A stretch of DNA of 64,000 bases from Novosphingobium sp. (GTDB taxonomy: Bacteria > Pseudomonadota > Alphaproteobacteria > Sphingomonadales > Sphingomonadaceae): positions 1,736,001 through 1,800,000 of the forward strand of contig NZ_JBCNLP010000001.1 in assembly GCF_039595395.1 (NCBI RefSeq), in the 5' to 3' direction. The notes under the pieces are model-generated. The model saw only the letters and a program-made list of their open reading frames with translations, searched no databases and was not told the origin of the DNA. Made by a program: the position numbers and the translations under genes. Shown piece by piece: positions 50,177 through 59,069 of the stretch; position 1 is the stretch's first letter; every line of letters starts with the position of its first letter.

Positions 50177-50225
50177 GTCTACTTAAATAGACATCCGATC
50201 TTTCGGTGTCAACTAAAATAGACAC
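50175..50225. promoter_or_regulatory. Operator palindromes of the toxin-antitoxin operon
   Basis: ATGTCTA-CTTAAA-TAGACAT (50175-50194) is a perfect dyad covering the toxin start codon. GTGTC-N10-GACAC (50206-50225) is a second, with TAGACA in common. They are the likely binding sites for the HTH antitoxin in autorepression. Confidence 0.65.
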
Positions 50226-50237
50226 TCAGCCCGCTGA

Positions 50238-50323
50238 TTGTGCATCCGGGCGAAAGCGACCCGACCCGGATGCACAAAGGTGGCCCGGTTACGATGGCAG
50301 GAGGGCCATGGCTGCAACCGGGC
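50238..50323. terminator. Tandem strong hairpins after gene S
   Basis: First stem: 13-bp perfect TTGTGCATCCGGG/CCCGGATGCACAA with a 14-nt loop (50238-50277). Second: GCCCGGTT/AACCGGGC (50283-50323) with an inner ATGGC/GCCAT stem. They lie downstream of the leftward head operon. Terminator or mRNA end structure is likely; a small structured RNA is possible. Confidence 0.55.
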
Positions 50324-50377
50324 GCGGCATGCCCCTATCGCGAAGCTTATTGCGCTACCAGCCTATAAGCGGTGAAA

Positions 50378-50848
50378 TCAGCGCTTTTCGAGCCAGTTCA
50401 TGATTTCTGTCAGCATGGCGTCACGGTCACCGGGGCCAAAGCCCAGCAGGCGGCGCGCCTTGTAGCGGACGCGAATAGAATTGCGGATGCGGCGATCCAC
50501 GGCATCCTCGAGGCCGAAATGGTGGACCTCTGCCGTTTTGGCGATGCGGCCCTTGAAGGACAGGGAAACCTCATCTGCCGAGGGCTTCACCTGCATGTTG
50601 CGCGCAAGCTCGATGCGTCGGAACATGCGCTTTTGCTTTGCCTTGCGCGCCTTGCCGCTCTTGCGGGGCTTCTTGGGGTTGCGCTCGGCCATGGGCGTGC
50701 CGTCAGGCTCGACATTGGCCAGCACACGCGCGGCGTTGAAGTTGCGCATGATCTGGCCGACGCGGCGGGCAAGCGCCATGCGCTGGCGGGGCTCGGTCTT
50801 GGCCAGCAGGCCGCCCAGCCACGGTTCAAGGGCGTCCATATCGCTCAT
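50378..50848 (-). CDS. S: Tail completion protein S (virion morphogenesis)
   Basis: 156 residues from ATG 50848. LEPWLGGLLAKTEPRQRMALARRVGQIMRNFNAARV and the basic RNPKKPRKSGKARKAKQKRMFRRI are typical of the P2 gpS/phage virion morphogenesis family. Overlaps the R stop by 4 bp. Confidence 0.82.
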   Translation of the reverse strand: MSDMDALEPWLGGLLAKTEPRQRMALARRVGQIMRNFNAARVLANVEPDGTPMAERNPKKPRKSGKARKAKQKRMFRRIELARNMQVKPSADEVSLSFKGRIAKTAEVHHFGLEDAVDRRIRNSIRVRYKARRLLGFGPGDRDAMLTEIMNWLEKR

Positions 50849-51324
50849 GGCAAGGGCGGGCCGGGATAGGTCTGCTCGCCGCCGGTGGTGACCTTGGTCA
50901 GGGTGCCCCAAGGTTCATTATCGGTCAGCAGAAAGGCGGTGTCGTCCAGATGCTGCAAGGTGTCGCTGCCATCCTCGCCGCGCGTCACGCTGACGCGCTC
51001 GGTAAGGTTCAACTGGATATGGAAGTCGATGGTGCCGACATCGACCACATCGGCCTCGAACTGGTAGCCGCTCTTGTCGCCGGGCTGCACCAGTTCAATC
51101 TGGTTGGTGCGTGCCCAATCGTTGATGACCAGAAAGGGGATGGATGGGTGGCCGGTGAAGTCCTGAATGGTGATGTTCAGCACATAATCCCATTCGAAGC
51201 CCCGGCCTGCCGTCATGGGCGAGCGGATGCGGCCCTTTTCGATCCACATCGCGAGGCGCTCGGGATCGTTTTCCAGCGCGGGCAGGGCGGCGACGATGGC
51301 GGCGCGCAGGGTGTCGGGCTTCAT
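50845..51324 (-). CDS. R: Tail completion protein R
   Basis: 159 residues from ATG 51324 (MKPDTLRAAIVAALPALENDPERLAMWIEKGRIRS). Matches the P2 gpR family by sequence pattern and position just before S. It acts in joining tail to head. Confidence 0.82.
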   Translation of the reverse strand: MKPDTLRAAIVAALPALENDPERLAMWIEKGRIRSPMTAGRGFEWDYVLNITIQDFTGHPSIPFLVINDWARTNQIELVQPGDKSGYQFEADVVDVGTIDFHIQLNLTERVSVTRGEDGSDTLQHLDDTAFLLTDNEPWGTLTKVTTGGEQTYPGPPLP

Positions 51325-51328
51325 GCGA

Positions 51329-51547
51329 TCAATCCCAGAACGACACGGATTCGAGCGTGGCGGGGGTGGCGACGGGCACATCAGGCAGTGTTACGACCGT
51401 GCCCTCTGCGATGAACACACCTGCGTCCGCCACATCAGGGTTGAGGGTCAAGGCATCCTCGACCACTCCGCCGGTGGTGGTGCCCAGCACGCGATAGCAA
51501 AGCTGGTCTAGCCGCTCGTTCGCATAGGCCGTGGCGGTGGTGGTCAT
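51329..51547 (-). CDS. X: Tail protein X
   Basis: 72 residues. YANERLDQLCYRVLGTTTGGVVEDALTLNPDVAD is the LysM-like gpX family. It abuts L upstream and R downstream. Confidence 0.85.
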   Translation of the reverse strand: MTTTATAYANERLDQLCYRVLGTTTGGVVEDALTLNPDVADAGVFIAEGTVVTLPDVPVATPATLESVSFWD

Positions 51548-52032
51548 CAGATCAGTTCGACGGCAACGCGCGTGAAGCCCATGATGGCGCGCACATTCTG
51601 AAGGCGCAGGCTTTCCAGATAGCAGCCGGTGTCCAGCTTCGCGTCCTGGCGTGTTTCATCGGTGGCGGTGGCGGTGACGTCAGTGGCCGATGCAGTCAGT
51701 TCGGCCAGCGCCGCGTAACGCATGGCGCCGATGTAGAGGGAGACAAGGCGCGGCTTGCCATTGACCTTCTGGTTGGGCGCGACCTCGGCCAGCGAGGCGC
51801 AGCCCTGCCGCTCGCGCGCGGCCCGCCAGTTGGCCAGATCATCCCCCACCTTCACGGCGGCGCTTTCCAGCGCAAAGATCAGGCGGGGATCGGTCACGAC
51901 CTCGCCCACCCGCATCGCGGCGCGCATGGCGGCCAGATCGATATCCGGCCACCAGCCATCGCCGGGGAAGACGGCGCCGGGGGCCGAGGCAGGCGGCGCG
52001 GGCTTGAAGATGATGGGCGAGGACGTGGTCAT
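51547..52032 (-). CDS. L: Head completion protein L
   Basis: 161 residues from ATG 52032, after GGAAGG. GDGWWPDIDLAAMRAAMRVGEVVTDPRLIFALESAA and YIGAMRYAALAEL are the P2 gpL family. It closes the head for tail docking. Confidence 0.82.
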   Translation of the reverse strand: MTTSSPIIFKPAPPASAPGAVFPGDGWWPDIDLAAMRAAMRVGEVVTDPRLIFALESAAVKVGDDLANWRAARERQGCASLAEVAPNQKVNGKPRLVSLYIGAMRYAALAELTASATDVTATATDETRQDAKLDTGCYLESLRLQNVRAIMGFTRVAVELI

Positions 52033-52146
52033 GCGGGGCACCTTCCGGCGGGAAAGAAGTGGGGGGTGAGGGTGTTGGCCTTCTGGCCAAAGCAAGCTGA
52101 AGCCGCTGGCCATCGCCCGCCCCCCGGCGCTGCGGGGCGCAACTGA

Positions 52147-52530
52147 TTACGGGGTGGGCGAAGGCTCGGCGAAGACGACGCGCAGGTCGAACTTTTCCAG
52201 TCCGCGCAGAAACGTGTGGAATTTGCTGGTGCCATCGGTGGACTTCATGGCCGTGTGGAAGGCCTCTTCGAGCAGATCGGCCTCATCAGGAACCTTGAGC
52301 GCCATGATTTCGGGCCGGGGTTCGACGCCCTGCCAGCGGCATTCACGGGCATAAGCCTTCGCCGCGTCGGATGCTTGGGCGACCAGTTCACGTAAGGCCA
52401 GCGCGATCAGGCTCCCGGATGAAGCGGTGAAGCCCGCTGCATCGGCCCCTTGGGTGAACCCCTTTTGCTTCGCAATCGGGTCCACAAGCACCGCGCAACG
52501 CACGGCGATACGATCGACAGCGTGGCTCAT
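52147..52530 (-). CDS. Phage protein between M and L, unknown function
   Basis: 127 residues, starting in the M stop (4-bp overlap). Predominantly helical (LIALALRELVAQASDAAKAYARECRW). No P2 counterpart is known to me at this place. A 114-base gap to L follows. Confidence 0.6.
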   Translation of the reverse strand: MSHAVDRIAVRCAVLVDPIAKQKGFTQGADAAGFTASSGSLIALALRELVAQASDAAKAYARECRWQGVEPRPEIMALKVPDEADLLEEAFHTAMKSTDGTSKFHTFLRGLEKFDLRVVFAEPSPTP

Positions 52531-53264
52531 GCGGCCTTGTCCTTCTCAATGCGCGCAGCTTCGGCCTGAAGCGAGGTGATGATTTTCTTGACGCCGCAGC
52601 GGCTGTCCAACTCCACCGCGCGCTTCAGACTGGCGAGGGCGGCGGCGATCAGCGCGGGCTTGCCACCGGCCATGCCGGAATCGGCCTCGGGGTCGAAGGC
52701 GTCGGATCGGGCCTTGAAGGCGAGGCCGATGGCTTTGTTCACCTTGGCGCGCACTTCGTCTGGCATGTCGGACATGTCGGTCATCCCCTCGATCTGAAGG
52801 AGGGTGGCCAGATCGATGGTGGGTTCCGGGACGATGCCAGCCTCTGCAAATTCCTCCGCAACCAGCACCGCCGGATCGCGCTTGTAGCGCTCGGGCAGCG
52901 TCAGGCCGTGGTCCAGAACATGGCGGGCCAGATCGAGCGCTAGCGGCCATTCCGCGATATCGATCGACCAGACCAGCATGGTGGTCACAATGTCATCCTG
53001 CGCCGGTTTCTCGGCGGCCAACGCGCCCTCGATCCAGTCGCGATAGCGCTCGATCATCCCCCGCTTGAGTTCGATCTTCTTTTCCAGCGACTGCGTGTTG
53101 CTGAGTTGGCGCAGGTCATTGCCCAGCGCGGCCCGCATCAGCTCATATTCGGTGGCGGCGGGGCCATCCTCGGCGGCGGGCAGCACGCCGGGGCGGGCAT
53201 GGGCGCTCTTACCGGCCTTGGCGGCCATCTTGCGGGCAAAGGTGCGGCGAGCGGGAGACATCAT
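52527..53264 (-). CDS. M: Terminase small subunit M
   Basis: 245 residues from ATG 53264 (or the adjacent ATG 53261), after AAGGAT. SPARRTFARKMAAKAG at the N-terminus and IELKRGMIERYRDWIEGALAAEKPAQDDIVTTMLVWSIDIAEWPLALDLA match gpM. It recognises DNA for packaging with the large subunit encoded at 55570. Confidence 0.85.
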   Translation of the reverse strand: MMSPARRTFARKMAAKAGKSAHARPGVLPAAEDGPAATEYELMRAALGNDLRQLSNTQSLEKKIELKRGMIERYRDWIEGALAAEKPAQDDIVTTMLVWSIDIAEWPLALDLARHVLDHGLTLPERYKRDPAVLVAEEFAEAGIVPEPTIDLATLLQIEGMTDMSDMPDEVRAKVNKAIGLAFKARSDAFDPEADSGMAGGKPALIAAALASLKRAVELDSRCGVKKIITSLQAEAARIEKDKAA

Positions 53265-53369
53265 CGGGATAATCCTTGAGGGGAGGGGTGGCCCCGCGCC
53301 GGAGGGGAGACAGCGCGGGGCCATGCGGGCCGGAGAAAGGGCGAAAACCGGCCCGCGAAGGGTTAGAGG

Positions 53370-54437
53370 TTACGAGCCGGTGCCCGTCTCCGGGGTGCTG
53401 CTGCCATCGGCATTGCGCACTTCGATGTTCTCGGCGAAGGCCACATAATCGTAGTCCTCGACCGGATAGGCATCGTTGGACGACTGGAAGTCGGTGACCT
53501 GATCCAGTTCGCTCTGGTTCCTGATTTCCCGGCGCTGCGAGCCCTTCTGGAAGTACATCGACAGATTGTCGTACTTCGTGACGAGGATGCCCGTGGGCGG
53601 GAAATAGGGCACGCGCTCGACCGGCAAGCCGCCCAACTGGATATCCGCCATGATCGCCTGACGGGCCATCATATCGAGGCTGCCCTCGGAGCGGTTGATC
53701 AGCGGGAAATACTTGTCATGGACCAGCTTGCGGCCGACGATGACGACGAGGTCGGGATCTTCCACGGCCCATTCGGGCAGCAGGCTTTCCTTGATATCCC
53801 AGACCAGCGAGTCCAGGCTGTCATAGTCGCCCGCCGTGCCGAAGGTGATCGCGCCAGCCTTCTTGCCGCCTTCGACCTCGGACATGTGGCGTTCGGGCGC
53901 ATCCTCGCGGATGTGCTGAAGCCAACCGATGTTGACGTCCTGAAGCAGCGGGTTCTGGGCGCGGTTCGACGTCTTGGCGTAGCTGGTGCCGTTGAAACCC
54001 ACGCAGATGCGATCCAGCATCTGGCGCTTGAGGCAGGCATTGCGGATGCGCTCCTGAAAATCCGGGAACTGCGCCCACATATCCAGCTTGGCATAGCGCA
54101 GAGCCGTATCGTAGTTGTTCTGGAAGCACTCATATTCATTGCTGTCCAGACCGGTGGGATCGATGCCCTTGCGCGCGGTGCCGGTGGACGTGTCGGTGTT
54201 GCTGGCGATGCTGCCTCCCATCGTCAGGCCGACCTTCTGGCCCTTAAGCTGGGACACGGGCACGACATTGATGCGGCCCAGAAAGTCGCTGCTGGCCTGC
54301 ATGCGCGTCACCAGCGTCTGCTGAATGGACGGATCGACGGTGAACTTGCGGGTGGTGACAGCCTGATGCGAGAGGCCGTTCAGTTCGGCCAGACGCTGGG
54401 TGTATTCGTCGAACCGCTGCTGGGTAAATTCTTCCAT
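53370..54437 (-). CDS. N: Major capsid protein N
   Basis: 355 residues of the P2 gpN family: RFDEYTQRLAELNGL, FTVDPSIQQTLVTRMQASSDFLGRINVVPV, ARKGIDPTGLDSNEYECFQNNYDTALRYAKLDMWAQFPDF. HK97-fold capsid. Lies after scaffold O as in P2. Confidence 0.92.
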   Translation of the reverse strand: MEEFTQQRFDEYTQRLAELNGLSHQAVTTRKFTVDPSIQQTLVTRMQASSDFLGRINVVPVSQLKGQKVGLTMGGSIASNTDTSTGTARKGIDPTGLDSNEYECFQNNYDTALRYAKLDMWAQFPDFQERIRNACLKRQMLDRICVGFNGTSYAKTSNRAQNPLLQDVNIGWLQHIREDAPERHMSEVEGGKKAGAITFGTAGDYDSLDSLVWDIKESLLPEWAVEDPDLVVIVGRKLVHDKYFPLINRSEGSLDMMARQAIMADIQLGGLPVERVPYFPPTGILVTKYDNLSMYFQKGSQRREIRNQSELDQVTDFQSSNDAYPVEDYDYVAFAENIEVRNADGSSTPETGTGS

Positions 54438-54482
54438 TGGACTTCCTTGGGCGTGAGGGGGACCGGGCCGGGGGCGGGCTGG

Positions 54483-55376
54483 TCAGCAGTCGGTCTGGTG
54501 GGCGTTGGCGCCGCCGGTGGCGGCAGGGCGATGGCTGAAGTTCTGCGCGGGCGTGCCTTCCAGCTTCGCGATCAGCGCGGTGAACTTCTGATCGAGGGCG
54601 GTGTGGCGCGCGGAAGCCTGATCCTGCCCGGCAGCGATGGCCATCAGCGCCGCCGAAAACTGGTCGCTGGGCGCCTGCCCGGCAGGCGGGCTGGCCGCAG
54701 GCGCGACCGGGGCAGCGGGCGGCGTCACCGGGGCGGTGGGGGGCGTGACCACAGGTGCCGGCTGCTGGTGGGAGAAGGTGAGAATGGACAAAATCTTGTC
54801 CAGAATGCCCCCTTCGTTCGCGCCCGAACCGGCAGGATCGGCGGCGGCTTCGCTGAAATCGAAGGTGACGGCTTGCGCGGCGGCGAACAGAGTACTGGGG
54901 TCGGATTTGCGCGCGGCGAGGAAGGAAGCGGCCCCCATGCCCGCACAGAACTGCAGAATGTCGGTGCCAAGGCTGGCCGGGTTGTCCGTGACGGCCAAGC
55001 CCATCAGATAGGCCTTGCCGGTGCTGGCAAAGTCGGGATTGATTTCGATGGACGAATACAGCTTCTGCTTGGCCTCATTCAGGGCCTTGAGGTTGTCCAG
55101 CGGCCTGATCTGGGCAAACAGGCCAAGGCGGGTAACGTCCTTCCCGCCGATCTTGACCTGCACATCGCCGGTTTTCAGCGCCAGCACGTCGCCATACGAA
55201 CCGAACTGGCCGGTCGGATCGACGCCCCTGACGTGCTCGACATTCACGCGGGCGGGGCGGGTGGCGAAATCATAGGTTTCCGCCATCTGCAGAATGTCGT
55301 CGCGGCTGATGACGCGGCCATCGGTGGCCGCGCCTTCGGTCGCCACGCAGAAGAATTTGGGGGCAGGGGTCGCCAT
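54483..55376 (-). CDS. O: Capsid scaffolding protease O
   Basis: 297 residues from ATG 55376. KFFCVATEGAATDGRVISRDDILQMAETYDFATRPARVNVEHVRGVDPTGQFGSYGDV is the gpO serine protease domain; His and Ser of the herpes-type protease family are visible (VEHVRG, YSSIEI). A Pro/Ala-rich linker and C-terminal scaffold helix follow. First gene of the leftward head operon. Confidence 0.88.
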   Translation of the reverse strand: MATPAPKFFCVATEGAATDGRVISRDDILQMAETYDFATRPARVNVEHVRGVDPTGQFGSYGDVLALKTGDVQVKIGGKDVTRLGLFAQIRPLDNLKALNEAKQKLYSSIEINPDFASTGKAYLMGLAVTDNPASLGTDILQFCAGMGAASFLAARKSDPSTLFAAAQAVTFDFSEAAADPAGSGANEGGILDKILSILTFSHQQPAPVVTPPTAPVTPPAAPVAPAASPPAGQAPSDQFSAALMAIAAGQDQASARHTALDQKFTALIAKLEGTPAQNFSHRPAATGGANAHQTDC

Positions 55377-55502
55377 AGGCTGAAACTTCCGTCCTAGGTT
55401 ATGGCGCTGGTGCGGGGCGCGCCGGGCTGAATTGCGACGGCACCGGGTGCCGCTTGGTGAGCCCACATCAGCGCCCCGGCGGCCCTTTCTCAACGCGCCC
55501 AT

Positions 55503-55525
55503 ATTGTCGGATCGTCGCCCACAAT
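55503..55525. promoter_or_regulatory. Candidate Ogr site between O and P
   Basis: ATTGT-N13-ACAAT, then GGCCCCGCG. Its centre is 56 bp before the P start codon and 138 bp from the O start. Same spacing as the sites at 39948 and 46401. Confidence 0.6.
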
Positions 55526-55569
55526 GGCCCCGCGTGGGGGCCGCGCGATCCTTGCGCCACGGTCGGGGC

Positions 55570-57453
55570 ATGGATGATAATCTGCCCCCCGATGACCTGC
55601 CTGTTGAGGTGGGAGACGAAGGCGCGCCCGATCATGGCGCAGCCAGCAATGTCGTTCACATCGCGCCCATCGTTGCGCGCAAGGTGGAGGCGCGTTCGCT
55701 CTACTGGCGGGGCTGGGATATCAGCCAGATCGCGCAGGAACTTGGCATTCCCTATGCGACGGTTGCCAGTTGGAAGGTCCGCCAGAAATGGGACGAGGCC
55801 AGCGCGATCCAGAAGGCTGGGGAGGGCACGCTCCAACGCTATCAGGTGCTGATCGCCAAAGAGAAAAAGACCGGCTCCGACTACAAGGAAATCGACCTTC
55901 TCGGGCGCCAGTTCGAGCGCTTCGCCCGCGTGGAAAAGTATCTGGACGGCGGTAATGAGACCGACCTCAACCCCAAGGTGCGCAACCGCAACACGCCCGA
56001 GGTGAAGGCCAAGAAGGAAAAGGCCAAAAACCTCATCACGCCCGAGATGACGGCACAGTTGCGCGCCGATCTTGAGGGCAAGCTGTTCGGCTATCAGAAG
56101 CTGTGGCTGTCCACCACGTCCCTGCAAACGCGCATGATCCTCAAGTCGCGCCAGATCGGCGCGACATGGTATTTCGCGCGCGAGCGGCTGTTGCGGGCGC
56201 TGGAAACCGGCAACCCGCAAATCTTCATTTCAGCGAGCCGGGCGCAGGCGAACGTCTTCCGCACCTACATCATCCAGTGGGTGCGACGCGTGCTGCAAAT
56301 CGAGTTGAAGGGCGATCCCATCGTCATTCAGCGCGGCGAGGATGAAGACGGCGAGGCGCTTGAGTCCGTCGAATTGTATTTCCTCGGCACCAACTATCGC
56401 ACCGCGCAGAGCTATCATGGCGACGTCATCATTGACGAATGCTTCTGGATCTACGGCTTTGAGGAACTCTATGCCGTGGCCTCGGCCATGTCGACGCATG
56501 ACCGCTATTCGGTGACGCTGTTCTCGACGCCCTCGACCTTGGCGCATGAAGCCTACCCCATGTGGTGCGGCGACCGCTTCAATTCGGAGCGCCCCAAGCA
56601 TGAGAAGGTGAAACTGGATATCACTCATGACGCGCTGAAAGGCGGCGCCTTGGGCCCCGATGAAATCTGGCGCCAGATCGTGTCGATTGAGGATGCCGTG
56701 GAAAGCGGTTTCGATCTGGCCACGCCGGAGAAGCTGCAAAAGCGCTATTCGGTCACCGAATATCAGAACCTTTTCCTGTGCCAGTTCCTCGACGACAGCC
56801 AGACCATGTTCCCCTTCAACATCATGCGGCGCTGCATGGTGGACAGTTGGGAGGTCTGGAAGCGCGATTTTCAGCCTTATGCCCTACGCCCCTTCGGCAA
56901 TGGCGAGGTCTGGATCGGCTATGATCCCAATGCGAGCGAGAGCGCCACGGCGGATGACGCCGCGCTGGTGGTTGTGGCGCCGCCGCAAAAGGCGGGCGGC
57001 AAGTTCCGCGTGCTGGAAAAGAAGCGCCTGAAGGGGCTCGATTTCGAAGGGCAGGCCGCTGCCATCAAGGCGATGGCGGGCAAGTACAACGTCACGAAGA
57101 TCGGTATCGACACCACTGGCGCGGGCCGCGCCGTGCATGCGTTAGTGTGCAAGTGGTTCCCCATGGCGCATGCCTATCAATATTCGGTGCCGCTCAAGAC
57201 GTCGCTGGTGCTGAAGGCGAAGAACGTGATCAGCGCCGGGCGCCTCGAATTTGAGAGTAGCTGGAACGACATGGCCACCTCTTTCATGGCCATCAAGCCA
57301 GAGACCAAGGGCAACGTCATCACCTTCACCGCGAGCCGTGGCGGCGGCGTGGGCCATGCCGACCTCGCGTGGGCGGTGATGCACGCCCTCTATTTTGAAC
57401 CGCTCGACAGCACCGAAGGCAACAGCGGTAAATCCACCATGGAGATTTGGTAA
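55570..57453 (+). CDS. P: Terminase large subunit P
   Basis: 627 residues from ATG 55570. An N-terminal HTH (WDISQIAQELGIPYATVASWKVRQKW) leads to an ATPase domain with a deviant Walker A near residue 190 (LKSRQIGATWYF), Walker B DVIIDE near residue 286, and a nuclease domain beginning GYDPNASESATADDAA at about 451. It packages DNA. Its stop overlaps the Q start (TAATG). Confidence 0.92.
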   Translation: MDDNLPPDDLPVEVGDEGAPDHGAASNVVHIAPIVARKVEARSLYWRGWDISQIAQELGIPYATVASWKVRQKWDEASAIQKAGEGTLQRYQVLIAKEKKTGSDYKEIDLLGRQFERFARVEKYLDGGNETDLNPKVRNRNTPEVKAKKEKAKNLITPEMTAQLRADLEGKLFGYQKLWLSTTSLQTRMILKSRQIGATWYFARERLLRALETGNPQIFISASRAQANVFRTYIIQWVRRVLQIELKGDPIVIQRGEDEDGEALESVELYFLGTNYRTAQSYHGDVIIDECFWIYGFEELYAVASAMSTHDRYSVTLFSTPSTLAHEAYPMWCGDRFNSERPKHEKVKLDITHDALKGGALGPDEIWRQIVSIEDAVESGFDLATPEKLQKRYSVTEYQNLFLCQFLDDSQTMFPFNIMRRCMVDSWEVWKRDFQPYALRPFGNGEVWIGYDPNASESATADDAALVVVAPPQKAGGKFRVLEKKRLKGLDFEGQAAAIKAMAGKYNVTKIGIDTTGAGRAVHALVCKWFPMAHAYQYSVPLKTSLVLKAKNVISAGRLEFESSWNDMATSFMAIKPETKGNVITFTASRGGGVGHADLAWAVMHALYFEPLDSTEGNSGKSTMEIW

Positions 57454-58517
57454 TGCACGAGCCCGGCAATGATCTGGCGCCCTCTGGCGGCCCGGAGGGC
57501 GAGGCTCGGCAACCGTGGAGCGCCTATGAGTTCGGCGCCCCCGAAAGCGTGCTGGATCGCAGCCAGATTTTCGACATGTTCGAAGTGGTACGGGGCAGCA
57601 AATGGTATGAGCCGCCCATCAGCCCTGTGGGGCTTGGCCGGGCCTATCGCATGGCCTCGCATCACCAGTCGGCTATCATTCTCAAGCGCAATATGCTGGC
57701 GCACAGCTTCGTGCCCAATGACCGCTTTAGCCAGGCGGAATTTTCGCGCTGGGCGTTGGATTTCCTGATTTTCGGCAATGCCTTTTTGCAGGACGTGCCC
57801 AACAAGCTGGGCGGCACCTATCGGCTGAAAACGAGCCCAGCAGCATGGACGCGCGTCGGCCTGAATGAAGGAGAACACTGGTTCGTTCAGCCGGGCCGTC
57901 TGACCTATGATCCCCATCTGCTGCCTGCCGGGACGGTGCACCATTTGCTTGAGCCTGACCCGTTGCAGGAGATTTACGGCATGCCGGAATATCTCTCCGC
58001 GCTGCAATCGGGCCTGCTGAACGAAAATGCCACGCTGTTCCGGCGCCGGTATTTTCTGAACGGCGCACACGCGGGCTTTATCCTGCATGTCACCGATCCC
58101 ATGCTGATGGACGCCGACAGCGATGCCTTGCGCAAAGCCCTGCGCGGCGCCAAGGGGCCGGGCAACTTCCGCAACCTCTACCTGCACATCCCCGGCGGGA
58201 AGCCCGATGGCGTCAAGCTGGTGCCGATCGCTGAGACCAACGCCAATGACCACTTCCTGCCCATCAAGGAAGTGACGCGCGATGATATGCTGTCAGCGCA
58301 CCGCACCCCGCCGCAGCTTCTGGGCATCGTGCCCAAGAATGGCACCGGTTTCGGGAACGTGATCGACGCGGCGCGGGCCTATTACCATATGGAAATAGGC
58401 CCACTGCAATGGCGCCTTCAGGAAGTGAACGAATGGCTGGGCTGGGAAGCCGTGAAGTTTAAGGAACCGGCGGATATGGCCACCTTGCTCGCCTCCGCTG
58501 CTGGGACGAAATCCTAG
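57453..58517 (+). CDS. Q: Portal protein Q
   Basis: 354 residues of the P2 gpQ family: AYEFGAPESVLDRSQIFDMFEVV, YEPPISPVGLGRAYRMASHHQSAI, MPEYLSALQSGLLNENATLFRRRYF, VTRDDMLSAHRTPPQLLGIVP. Together with P it is divergent from O, as in P2. Confidence 0.92.
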   Translation: MHEPGNDLAPSGGPEGEARQPWSAYEFGAPESVLDRSQIFDMFEVVRGSKWYEPPISPVGLGRAYRMASHHQSAIILKRNMLAHSFVPNDRFSQAEFSRWALDFLIFGNAFLQDVPNKLGGTYRLKTSPAAWTRVGLNEGEHWFVQPGRLTYDPHLLPAGTVHHLLEPDPLQEIYGMPEYLSALQSGLLNENATLFRRRYFLNGAHAGFILHVTDPMLMDADSDALRKALRGAKGPGNFRNLYLHIPGGKPDGVKLVPIAETNANDHFLPIKEVTRDDMLSAHRTPPQLLGIVPKNGTGFGNVIDAARAYYHMEIGPLQWRLQEVNEWLGWEAVKFKEPADMATLLASAAGTKS

Positions 58518-58984
58518 CCGTGCGCTTGCCAGCCTGAGGCAAGCGCTCTGTAAAGAACTTGTAGTGCTTCAACCACGCGGGGCACGGCGTATTTATAGGA
58601 TGGTACGTCATATCGCCTGCCGCGCGCCGTGATGGCATCCACGGAGCGGGCGAGATCCAGCAGCTTGACTTCTTCGCCCTTTGAAAAGGTGGCTTGATAG
58701 GCGAACTGCCCTGCCGGTCGGGCGTTTTTCTCCAGCCAATCGGCCACAGATGGGCTGGAGGGAATATTGATTATTCTTAGCGTGACGTTGTGTGCATCGT
58801 TGACGTCAAGAAACATCGAGCAGAACCAGCCATAGGGGCTACCATCGGAAGCAATATCGTTGGAAGTTCGAAGGTCCACAATAAACCGCTGGCCCCGGTC
58901 GATATTCTTGATGCGCTTGTCGGCAAATGTCTCATAGGCTTCGAGCAAAGCCTGTTTCAAAAGGTGAATTTCAGGCGTTTGCAT
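58514..58984 (-). CDS. Hypothetical phage cargo protein
   Basis: 156 residues from ATG 58984, with AAAAGGAG upstream. Mixed alpha/beta (QRFIVDLRTSNDIASDGSPYGWFCSMFLDV). No family recognised. Less GC-rich than the structural genes. Converges on Q with a 4-base overlap. Confidence 0.6.
   Translation of the reverse strand: MQTPEIHLLKQALLEAYETFADKRIKNIDRGQRFIVDLRTSNDIASDGSPYGWFCSMFLDVNDAHNVTLRIINIPSSPSVADWLEKNARPAGQFAYQATFSKGEEVKLLDLARSVDAITARGRRYDVPSYKYAVPRVVEALQVLYRALASGWQAHG
58522..58546 (+). terminator. Hairpin at the end of the P-Q operon
   Basis: Perfect 9-bp stem GCGCTTGCC/GGCAAGCGC with a 7-nt loop, 5 bases after the Q stop and inside the 3' end of the convergent gene. No clear T-run. 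Confidence 0.6.
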
Positions 58985-59069
58985 CTGGCCGCTCCTTTTG
59001 TGTCGCCCTAGGGATTTCTGCCGGTACGGCAATATTGTTGTCGACCGAACAGAAGGCTATTGGGCGTAT

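Noticed and set aside
55432..55569. Upstream extension of terminase P (46 more codons)
   Set aside because: It crosses the candidate Ogr site and promoter; the residues are Arg/Pro-rich and unlike the family, which starts near ATG 55570.
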